Part shown: one piece after another, positions 8,701 to 15,793 of the stretch
Layout: the number at the start of each line of letters is the position of its first letter
Position numbering within the stretch: position 1 is the first letter of the stretch
NCBI RefSeq assembly: GCF_019947135.1
Contig: NZ_JAGSHT010000027.1
Span: forward strand, 1-64,000
DNA: 64,000 bases
DNA from: Occultella gossypii
GTDB taxonomy: Bacteria > Actinomycetota > Actinomycetes > Actinomycetales > Beutenbergiaceae
Direction of reading: 5' to 3'
Position numbers and translations under genes: made by a program
The notes under the pieces: model-generated
Told to the model about the DNA's origin: nothing
Seen by the model: the letters and a program-made list of their open reading frames with translations, nothing else
The model's database searches: none

Positions 8701-10240
8701 GGACTACGCCCGCTCCGGGCACCTGCTCGTGTTCGGCTCCTCCGGCGCCGGGAAGACCGAGTTGCTGCGCACCCTGGCGGCCTCGGTCACCGCCGGGGCC
8801 CACGGCGCGGCGGCCGTCTCAGACTGCGTCTACGGCATCGACGCCGGTGGTGGCGGGCTCACCGTCCTGGAGCGGCTCGGCTGGGTCGGCTCGGTGGTCG
8901 TGGAGCAGCAGCTCGAGCGGATGCTCCGACTGATCCGGATGCTGCACCGCACCGTCACCGAGCGCAACGCCGCGCTGGCCTCCCGCGGGGTCGCGGACCT
9001 GGCGGCGCTCGCCGCGACCGGGGTGGACCTGCAGCGCATCCACCTGCTCATCGACAACCTGCCGGCCGTGATGGACGCCCTCGAGGGCGGCGGCGCGGTC
9101 CGGCGCCAGCACGGCGAGCAGCTGCTCACCATCCTCCAGGAGGGCCGCCGCGCCGGCGTGCACATCACCGCGACCGCCCCGCAGCGCACCGGTCTGCCGA
9201 GCCAGTTGCAGGCCGCCTTCGGCCAGCGCCTCGTGATGCGGATGACCGTGACCGACGACTACGCCATGCTCGGCGTCCCCGCCAACGTGCTCGACGGCGA
9301 GTCCCCGGCCGGGCGGGCGCTGTCCGGTAAGGACGAGGTTCAGATCGCGACCCTCGGCGGCGCCGGGACCCCGCTGCAGGCCGAGCGTCTGGACGAGCTG
9401 ATGGCCGTCGTGGCCGACCGGTACGCCGGCGAACCGCCTGCCGCCGTGCCGGTGTTGCCGACCCGGCTGCCGCAGCACCTCCTGCCCGCGCCCACCGCCG
9501 ACGAGCTCTGCCTCGGCGCGGAGGAGAGCTTCGTGGCCCCGGTCAACCTGGCCCTGCGGGCGGCGCCGCTGCTCATCACCGGCCGGGCCCGGTCCGGTCG
9601 CACCAGCGCCCTGCTCGGGGTGGCGCAGCTCGCGCGCCGCTCGAGCGTGCCGCCGGCGCGGATCGTGTTCGCCGGGCCGCGCGCGCAGGCCGTCGTGGCG
9701 GTGCCTGGCGGCACGCTGTCCGCGGCGGAGGTGTCCGACGACGTCCTGGCCACTCCCGAGGAGCTGCTCGCCTGGGTGGAGGGTGGCGGCATGCGCACAG
9801 CCGCGAACGGTGCGGGGCTGCACGCCGCGGCGGCCGACCACGCGGCCACTGGCGACGTCGACCCGTGGATTCTTCTTCTCTTGGACGACCTGCACGAGTG
9901 GGAGCGCGCCTGGGAGGGAGGCGGCGCCGAACGGCGCGCGCTCGAGGCGCTCGCCGCCCACCTGACGTCCCTGCCTGGCGGAAGCACCGCCGTCGTCGGC
10001 GTTGCCGACCCGGACGACGCCCGCTCCCGCCAGCACATCCCGGGCCTGATCGCCCTGCTGCGGCGCTCGCGCCGCGCGGTGCTGCTGTCCCCGGAGATGG
10101 GCGACGGTTCGCTGGTGGCGGCGCAGATCCCGATGAACAGCCACGAGCCGCTGACCGGCGCCGGTCGAGGGCTCCTCGTGAACGGCGGATCGTCGCACGT
10201 TCTCCAATTAGTATCGGCGTCGGTGGAGGGGGTCCGATGA
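5753..10240 (+). CDS. FHA-bearing EssC/EccC-type FtsK/SpoIIIE ATPase of type VII secretion
   Basis: 1495 residues from GTG 5753 (GAGGAG 7 bases upstream). Order: a ubiquitin-like or FHA-like N-domain (about 1-82), an FHA domain (about 100-185; VVTIGRSADAGVHLNDPLVS, then SRSHAQ), a Met-rich double membrane segment (about 238-280), and three ATPase modules. Walker A sites are GTTGAGKSE at 648, GSSGAGKTE at 995 and a degenerate GRARSGRTS at 1277 (Arg for Lys). DYKGGAAF and VDEFAALL mark module 1. This is the motor that recognises WXG100 substrates. The FHA module is typical of Firmicute EssC rather than mycobacterial EccC. No EccB, D or E gene is present in the window. It is coupled by ATGA to the next gene. 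Confidence 0.92.
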   Translation: MWRVSVRPSAESKLSPVDVVVTADAGGKVGDLAASLGTHLGGGAGQLLLAPTTGGRPWSADTPLSQAPLRDGDVLEVTSVPAEWLTRPGRAGAARAVVHVVAGPDAGTQIPVVGEVVTIGRSADAGVHLNDPLVSRSHAQILLTDTPVVVDQGSAHGTRVAGRVVNRPQALAWGEQITVGSSVLVVRQGRSGRAGQVEPDGAPDRGVLRSPRFGVRVEALEHEVPAAPAPVRKIGVPWPMMLMPMLMGGAMFALMRNPFSLIFMLGFPTMMGVNYLMQVRTARREHAEQAAIWREEVDGILSLMDTSARAQAEQAEEDEPELDVVLARATARDHRLWTRQRDDADFLTVRAGRGPRPALVTAKLPGTQGDRVLRAEAAAAIGGRATLPDQPVPVPLAQAALTAVVGATADVDAWVRAAVVRLAVTHSPNEVRLAAVLGADRSHVESWLRWLPHAAPLAGGTACVSVGAGDGQSLLEELAVAEPAGLHTVLLVDGGAQVSRRLVEAVAGVAEDPDRRLHLIWMGESLTEVPAATDLAVDLTSSTLQRASRGGVEELTRCDALDLTTAWRAARALSGYKDEAAVVAAESMLPQQVRLPGLTGDLADPDDVERLIERWAASTGLRAQLGTGADGVISIDLREDGPHGLVAGTTGAGKSELLQSLIASLAINNPPSRITFLLVDYKGGAAFRECAELPHSVGYITDLTPALVQRALTSLHAELTAREHLLAEYGAKDLIALERSHPEAAPPSMLICVDEFAALLAEVPEFVDGMVSIAQRGRSLGMHMLLATQRPAGVVTPQIKANTDLRIALRVASADDSTDVIDAPDAAHLSRRTPGRAWLRRTGHGTRELVQVAFVGAHEELHELGDAVRVAPFTARDLPGPARSGGTRMHPSTDLERIVATATTAFLRTGRRAPKKPWIPPIAPELPMVCTAPGELALGAGARDEALVAGGATDVVRAVQAPGQVILGMVDRPAQQSQVPFVVDYARSGHLLVFGSSGAGKTELLRTLAASVTAGAHGAAAVSDCVYGIDAGGGGLTVLERLGWVGSVVVEQQLERMLRLIRMLHRTVTERNAALASRGVADLAALAATGVDLQRIHLLIDNLPAVMDALEGGGAVRRQHGEQLLTILQEGRRAGVHITATAPQRTGLPSQLQAAFGQRLVMRMTVTDDYAMLGVPANVLDGESPAGRALSGKDEVQIATLGGAGTPLQAERLDELMAVVADRYAGEPPAAVPVLPTRLPQHLLPAPTADELCLGAEESFVAPVNLALRAAPLLITGRARSGRTSALLGVAQLARRSSVPPARIVFAGPRAQAVVAVPGGTLSAAEVSDDVLATPEELLAWVEGGGMRTAANGAGLHAAAADHAATGDVDPWILLLLDDLHEWERAWEGGGAERRALEALAAHLTSLPGGSTAVVGVADPDDARSRQHIPGLIALLRRSRRAVLLSPEMGDGSLVAAQIPMNSHEPLTGAGRGLLVNGGSSHVLQLVSASVEGVR

Positions 10241-13200
10241 TGGCACGGAGCAAGCGCAGTCCGATGAGCTGGTGGCGTTCACGCACCGCGGGCCGCGGCC
10301 GTGACCGCGGCTTCGTGGAGGCCGGCGTGGCCGCGGCCGGTGGGCTGCTCGTGGTCGGCGCCGTCGTCGGCAACGGGGTGGCCGCCGCGCTGATCGACAT
10401 GTCGGACGGGCAGACCTGGCTCGCCGACGACGACGGCCGCGTGGTGCAGATCAACCCGGCCACCGGTCAGCCCGAGCGGCGCCTGATCATCGGCGAACCC
10501 GGCAGCGAGCTCGAGGTGTCCCAGCGGGACGGCCAGCTCATCGTCACCGACCTGACCACCGGGATGATCACCGCGGTCGACCTCGCCAGCCTCGTCGCCA
10601 GCGGCGCCCGCGGAGTGGACCCGGACACCGAGGTGCTCGTCGGAGGCGGGCAGGTGGTCCTGGTCGACCTCGAGCCGGGCACCGTCCGGGCCGTGGACCC
10701 GCTCACCCTGCGCGACCTCGGCCGTCCCTTCCGCACCGATGACCTCGCCGACGCCGTCATCGACGACGAGGGGTCGGTCTGGATCATCGGTGTCGACGGC
10801 ACCCTGACCGAGCTCGACTACTCCCCGGACGCCGCCGAGTTCGTCACGTCCATGTCCCGGCCGGTGGCCGGGGCGGGCCCGCAGTCCAGGCTGGTGCCGC
10901 ATGCCGCCGGGGTGACCGTGTTCGCTCCAGATCAGGGCTCCGTGGTGCAGGTCGGCGCCGGGCGGGATCTCGCCGTCAGCGTCGCGGCCCTCGAGGGCAC
11001 CGTCGCCGAGGCGGACTACGCCCCGGCGGACCTGGTGCCTGCCTCCGCGGAGGAGCTCGGCCGGGTGTTCCTGCTCACCGATGGGCGGATCCTGAACGTG
11101 GACGTCGGCGGCCTCGGCTGCGAGCGGCCCGGCGGCCCCGCCGTGTTCGCCGGCAAGGTCTACGTGCCCTGCCTGGGCAACGGACGCGTCATCGTGCTGG
11201 ACTCCAGCGGTGCCCGAGCCGGGGCGGACATCGTGGTTCCCGGCGGTGGCGACCCCACCCTCGTGGTCGACGACGGGCGGCTCTACGTGAGCACCCCGCA
11301 GGACGGCCGGATCGTGGTGGTCCAGCCGGACGGGTCGACCCAGATGGTCGACGTCGCCGCGGCCGAGGTCCCGGTCCAGGCCGTGGACCGGCCCCCGCCG
11401 GTGCGGCCCACGGTGCCGGTCATCAATCCACCGGTGAACAACCCACCGGTCAACAACCCACCGGTGACGAACCCGCCTGTGAACACCCCGCCGGTGACGA
11501 ACCCGCCGGTGAACATCCCACCGGTGACGAACCCGCCCGCGAACACCCCGCCGGTGAACGTGCCCCCGAACACCCCCGGCACCGACCCGACGGACGACCC
11601 GACCGATGATGGGAACGGCGGCGCCGCGAACAACGCGGACAAGGCGCCATCCGACCTCGCCGCACAGCTGCGGGCCGACGGCACGGTGACGCTCACCTGG
11701 ACCCCGCCGGTGACCACGCCCGAGTCGGTCCGAGTGACCAGTTCGGACGGCGTCGCCGACCAGGCGGCCGCGCCCGATGCCACGTCTCTCGATGTGCCCG
11801 GCCTGTCCTGTGGCTCGATGATCACGCTCACCGTGACCGCGACCCATTCCGACGGCAGCACCGGCGTCGGCTCCACCGAGATCCGCACCGCCGACTGCGT
11901 GACCGGAGTGAACCCGGCCGACCTGGCACCCACCAACGTGCAGGCGGCCCTGCGCGCCGACGAGAGCGTCCGGGTCACCTGGACGGCCCCGGTGGAGCCC
12001 GCGGCCGAGATCCGGGTGACGAGCTCGGACGGGACCGCGAACCAGACGCTCGCTGCCGGCGCCACCACGGTCGACCTGACCGGGCTGACCTGCGGGCGCA
12101 CCCTCACCTTCACCGTGACCGCCCACCACGACGGCGGCATCACCGGCGCAGCGAGCGCCACCGCCGCGACCGCGGCGTGCGCGGTGGACCCGGCCGACCT
12201 GGCCCCGACCGGGGCGAGCGCGGCGCTGCGCGCGGACCAGAGTGTGCGGGTCAGCTGGACCGCGCCCGCCGTCGCGCCGAACGACTACCGCGTCACGAGC
12301 TCCGACGGCGCGGCCAGCCAGATGGTCGCCGCCGGCGTCACGTCCGTGGACCTGTCCGGCCTCACCTGCGGCCGCACGCTGACGTTCACGATCACCGCGA
12401 ACCACGACGGTGGGCAGACCGGCCAGACGACGGCGAGCGCCCGGACCGCCGACTGCCCGACAACGCCGCCGCCCACCGTGCAAGCGACCGCCCCGACGAA
12501 CGTCACCGCCACCCTGAACGCCAACAACACCGTCACGGTGTCCTGGACGGCGGCCAGTTCCGGCGCGGACGAGTACCGGGTCTCGCCGAACGGCGGCGCC
12601 GCGACATCCGTGACCGGAACCTCAGCGACGCTGACCCTGGCGCCCGGGACGTACACGTTCACCGTCACCACCCAGCTCGACGCCACCAGCGCGACGTCCG
12701 CCGCGAGCAACGCGGTGACCGTGGCCGGCGCGCCCGGAGCGGCGGGAACGCCGGCCATCAGCGGAGTGACGAACAACGGCTCCCGGGTGCAGGCGAACGT
12801 GTCCTGGTCCGCCGCTGCCGCGAACGGCGCCGCGGTGACCTACACGGTCGCCTACACCGGCGGCTCGCTCACCACGACGGGCACCTCGACGCCGATCACG
12901 ATCAACTGCTCCGGTGCGTCACCGTGCGCCGCTGGCGGCACCCTGGACGTGACCGTCACCCCGTCGAACGCGATCGGCTCCGGGCCCGCGTCGTCGGCGT
13001 CCGCGAGCGTGCCCGCGCCACCGCCCCCGCCGCCCGCGAACGGCGACTCGGTGGTGTCGGTCAGCTCATCGCGGCCTGGGCTGTATGACGAGCAGATTCC
13101 GTTCAGCGTGAACTATTCGGCGCCCGCCGGCTGGGCCGCGCACCCAGGCACCTGCACCCTGTACATCTCGGGGGCCATCAATGACACCCGCACCGTCGCC

Positions 13201-13671
13201 TGCAACGCCAGTGGTTACGTCTACGGTGGCGCTGCCAACGGGAACACGACCATCAACGCCTACATGACCGCGACCGGCGGCGGCGTGAACGCGAGCTCCG
13301 CCACCGTCAGCGAGACGCTGCCGGACCGTGGCACATGGGGGTACTGCAATGGTGAGGGGATCTGCTACGACCCCAAGTCCTTCGACCCCGACGATCCCGA
13401 CGTCGAGGTGATCCCCGCACCCTGGACCCCGCCCGAGGTGCCCAGCCCGCCCGTGTTCGCCGCCGGCTTCGGCCTGCTCGGCGCCGCCGGGCTGCTGCGC
13501 ACCCAGCGCCGGCTCGCCGATGTCCCCACGCCCGGCACGAGCACCGTCATCAACTCGGCTGTCACCAGCGTGAGTGGAACCCAGCCCTTGACCAGCGCTA
13601 CCGCGACCACCCTGGCCGCGACCGCCGTCGTCCATGACCTCCCCGACCCGACCGGAGACCAACCCCGATGA
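10237..13671 (+). CDS. Membrane-anchored beta-propeller/fibronectin type III repeat protein (Fn3 of a PFNA-like cluster)
   Basis: 1144 residues beginning MMARSK; an in-frame ATG also lies at 10240. An N-terminal membrane helix (about 26-52) is followed by a propeller-like region (about 55-385, repeated GRVxxxNPxTG/DGRIxxV strands), a Pro-Val-Asn stalk (about 397-445) and tandem Fn3 domains at about 471, 564, 653, 752 and 833. A different beta domain (about 937-1045) and a second hydrophobic segment (AAGFGLLGAAGLLRTQRR, about 1073) follow. Fn3 repeats 1-3 each have a Cys pair (LTCGRTLTF, then a C-terminal Cys). It is probably surface-exposed, in carbohydrate or protein contact. Start overlaps the EssC stop by ATGA; end overlaps the MoxR start by ATGA. 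Confidence 0.85.
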   Translation: MMARSKRSPMSWWRSRTAGRGRDRGFVEAGVAAAGGLLVVGAVVGNGVAAALIDMSDGQTWLADDDGRVVQINPATGQPERRLIIGEPGSELEVSQRDGQLIVTDLTTGMITAVDLASLVASGARGVDPDTEVLVGGGQVVLVDLEPGTVRAVDPLTLRDLGRPFRTDDLADAVIDDEGSVWIIGVDGTLTELDYSPDAAEFVTSMSRPVAGAGPQSRLVPHAAGVTVFAPDQGSVVQVGAGRDLAVSVAALEGTVAEADYAPADLVPASAEELGRVFLLTDGRILNVDVGGLGCERPGGPAVFAGKVYVPCLGNGRVIVLDSSGARAGADIVVPGGGDPTLVVDDGRLYVSTPQDGRIVVVQPDGSTQMVDVAAAEVPVQAVDRPPPVRPTVPVINPPVNNPPVNNPPVTNPPVNTPPVTNPPVNIPPVTNPPANTPPVNVPPNTPGTDPTDDPTDDGNGGAANNADKAPSDLAAQLRADGTVTLTWTPPVTTPESVRVTSSDGVADQAAAPDATSLDVPGLSCGSMITLTVTATHSDGSTGVGSTEIRTADCVTGVNPADLAPTNVQAALRADESVRVTWTAPVEPAAEIRVTSSDGTANQTLAAGATTVDLTGLTCGRTLTFTVTAHHDGGITGAASATAATAACAVDPADLAPTGASAALRADQSVRVSWTAPAVAPNDYRVTSSDGAASQMVAAGVTSVDLSGLTCGRTLTFTITANHDGGQTGQTTASARTADCPTTPPPTVQATAPTNVTATLNANNTVTVSWTAASSGADEYRVSPNGGAATSVTGTSATLTLAPGTYTFTVTTQLDATSATSAASNAVTVAGAPGAAGTPAISGVTNNGSRVQANVSWSAAAANGAAVTYTVAYTGGSLTTTGTSTPITINCSGASPCAAGGTLDVTVTPSNAIGSGPASSASASVPAPPPPPPANGDSVVSVSSSRPGLYDEQIPFSVNYSAPAGWAAHPGTCTLYISGAINDTRTVACNASGYVYGGAANGNTTINAYMTATGGGVNASSATVSETLPDRGTWGYCNGEGICYDPKSFDPDDPDVEVIPAPWTPPEVPSPPVFAAGFGLLGAAGLLRTQRRLADVPTPGTSTVINSAVTSVSGTQPLTSATATTLAATAVVHDLPDPTGDQPR
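11424..11572 (+). repeat. In-frame Pro-Val-Asn coding repeat
   Basis: Degenerate 15-base units (AACCCACCGGTGACG and variants) encode NPPVN/NPPVT repeats, a stiff extracellular stalk between the propeller and Fn3 domains. Units vary at third positions; this is a coding repeat, not a CRISPR. Confidence 0.85.
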
Positions 13672-14651
13672 CCGAGAACCCCATGGCCCCCACCGAGGCC
13701 GACGTCGCCCGGTTCCGCCTGCTCCACGACCAGGTCGTCGACGCAGTGTCCGTGGCCCTGCAGGGCAAGCGGCCGGTCATCGAGCTCGCGACCGTGTCCC
13801 TGTTCGCGGGCGGGCATGTGCTCCTCGAGGACGTGCCCGGCACCGGTAAGACCACCCTGGCCCGGGCGATCGCCGCGGCACTCGGCGGTTCCTCGCGGCG
13901 GATCCAGTTCACCCCGGACCTGCTCCCGGCCGACGTCACCGGAACCTCGGTGTTCGAGCCCGGCAGCGGCCAGATCAACTTCCGCCCCGGCCCGGTGTTC
14001 ACGAACGTGCTGCTCGCCGACGAGATCAACCGGGCCGCCGCGAAGACCCAGTCCGCACTGCTCGAGGTGATGGCCGAGCGCACCGTGACCGTCGACGGGA
14101 TCGGCCACACCGTGCCGGACCCGTTCGTGGTGATCGCCACCCAGAACCCGATCGACCTGGACGGCACCTACCGGCTCCCGGAGGCCCAGCTCGACCGGTT
14201 CCTGGTGCGGATCACGCTCGGCTATCCGGACGTCGAGCACGAGCTGGCGGTGCTGCGGCCGGGCTCGCGGGCCGGTGTGGTCGAGGAGGTCCCGGAGGTC
14301 ACCAACCCCGAGACCGTCGCCGCCGCCTCCCGGCAGTTGCGGCACCTGCACGTGGCCGAGCCGATCCTCACCTACATCCGCGCTATCGGGGCGGCCACCC
14401 GTGCCGACGACCGGCTCCGGCTCGGCGCGAGCACCCGGGCCCTGCGTGGCCTCGTGGCGGCCACCCAGGTCTACGCCGCCGCGCAGGGCCGCCACTTCGT
14501 GGTCCCGAGCGACGTGCAGCGCCTCGCCGGTCCCGTGCTCGCCCACCGCCTCGTGCCCACCCGGGACGCCCTGCTCGCCGGGGACACCACCGAGGCCGTG
14601 GTGACCGACGCCGTCGGCAGCGTGGAGGCACCCCGCCCGGTGCCCGCATGA
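13668..14651 (+). CDS. MoxR-family AAA ATPase
   Basis: 327 residues. Walker A DVPGTGKTTLARA at about 54-66 and Walker B LLADEINRAAAKTQ at about 114-127, then MAERTVTVDG, a sensor-1 stretch VIATQNPIDLDGTYRLPEAQ and the C-terminal helical lid. Length and order match MoxR ATPases, which act as chaperones with von Willebrand A or DUF58 partners. The DUF58 gene follows with a 4-base overlap, as is usual for this pair. This is the AAA component of the PFNA-like cluster. Translational coupling to both neighbours suggests a fixed stoichiometry with the Fn3 and DUF58 proteins. Cytoplasmic; no membrane segment. Confidence 0.95.
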   Translation: MTENPMAPTEADVARFRLLHDQVVDAVSVALQGKRPVIELATVSLFAGGHVLLEDVPGTGKTTLARAIAAALGGSSRRIQFTPDLLPADVTGTSVFEPGSGQINFRPGPVFTNVLLADEINRAAAKTQSALLEVMAERTVTVDGIGHTVPDPFVVIATQNPIDLDGTYRLPEAQLDRFLVRITLGYPDVEHELAVLRPGSRAGVVEEVPEVTNPETVAAASRQLRHLHVAEPILTYIRAIGAATRADDRLRLGASTRALRGLVAATQVYAAAQGRHFVVPSDVQRLAGPVLAHRLVPTRDALLAGDTTEAVVTDAVGSVEAPRPVPA

Positions 14652-15793
14652 GGCTGACCGGCCGCGGGTGGGCCGTGCTGATCTCGACGGCGGTGCTGCT
14701 CGGGTTCGGGCTGTGGGCCCGGTATCCGGGTCTCGTCGGGCTCGGTGCGGTCCTCGCCGTCGCGCTGGTGTGCGCGCTCGTGACCGTCATGGTGCCCGCG
14801 CCGCTGCGGATCCGGCGCCGGGTACGCCCGCCGCGGGTGGCCCGCCTGGAGGAGTGCTCGGCGACGGTCGAGGTCACGAACGCCTCGACGTGGCTGGCCC
14901 AGTCGGTCACCGGGCACGACCTGGTCGGCGGCCGGCGCACCCCGTTCCTTCTTCCCCGGATGGCGCCCGGCGCCACCGTCAGCACCGATGTGCCGATCCC
15001 GACCACTCACCGCGGCGTGATCGACTTCGGCCCACTGACGCTGCACCGGTTCTCGTTCCTGGACCTGATCGAGGTCGGCCAGGAGCACGGGGACAGCGCC
15101 TCGGTGCTCGTCGAGCCGCGGATCCTGGACGCCCTCGGGCTCCCGGCCGGCGCGCGCCGCGGGCACATCGGCGCGGATGAGCGGATCGCCCACGGCGGCA
15201 CGGACCTCGTGGGGCTGCGCGAGTACGTGGCCGGTGACGACCTGCGCCGGCTGCACTGGGCCACCAGTGCCCGACGTGCCACCCTCATGGTCCGCGAGGA
15301 CGCCGACCCCTCGGCGCCGCACCTGACGGTGCTTCTCGACGACCGTGCCGGGTCCTACGACGGTGAGGACTTCGAGGAGGCCGTCGACGTCGCTGCGAGC
15401 CTGCTCGCCGCCGCCGCCGGGGTCGAGAGCCCGGCCCGCGTCGTCACGGTCAGCGCCGGCCTCGACGAGCAGCTCCCGGCGCCGGCCCCCTCGACCGGTC
15501 CGGCCGGGCTCGATCCGCACGTGCTCGGCGCCCTCGCCCGGCTCGAGGCCAGCGACGGCGAGCACGGCTCCGGCCTGTTCGCAGGCTCCCCGGACGTGCT
15601 CGCGGTGATCACCGGCCCGCGCAGCGACCTGGGTGACCTCCTGCTCACGGCGTCCGGGGCGCCGTCGGGCGTGGTGCTCGTTGTGGACCCGCGGCCCGAG
15701 ACCCTCGTCTCCGCCCAGCAGGGCGTACTGGTGCTGCGCGGCCCGCGCGCCGAGGAGCTCGTGCACGGCTGGCGGACGGCGGTGGCCCGATGA
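14648..15793 (+). CDS. DUF58 membrane protein
   Basis: 381 residues. Two N-terminal membrane helices (about 8-45) are followed by a beta-rich domain. Then comes the DUF58 signature at about 184-206 (GTDLVGLREYVAGDDLRRLH, then WATSARR) and a vWA-like end (LTVLLDDRAG). DUF58 proteins partner with MoxR ATPases and their genes usually sit before transglutaminase-fold genes, exactly as here. Role: membrane-linked adaptor for the MoxR chaperone (family-level inference). It overlaps both neighbours by ATGA. Confidence 0.93.
   Translation: MRLTGRGWAVLISTAVLLGFGLWARYPGLVGLGAVLAVALVCALVTVMVPAPLRIRRRVRPPRVARLEECSATVEVTNASTWLAQSVTGHDLVGGRRTPFLLPRMAPGATVSTDVPIPTTHRGVIDFGPLTLHRFSFLDLIEVGQEHGDSASVLVEPRILDALGLPAGARRGHIGADERIAHGGTDLVGLREYVAGDDLRRLHWATSARRATLMVREDADPSAPHLTVLLDDRAGSYDGEDFEEAVDVAASLLAAAAGVESPARVVTVSAGLDEQLPAPAPSTGPAGLDPHVLGALARLEASDGEHGSGLFAGSPDVLAVITGPRSDLGDLLLTASGAPSGVVLVVDPRPETLVSAQQGVLVLRGPRAEELVHGWRTAVAR

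Noticed and set aside
11424-11572. Regularly spaced repeats resembling a CRISPR array
   Set aside because: The 15-base units are contiguous, in frame and encode NPPVN/NPPVT repeats; there are no unique spacers and no cas genes.
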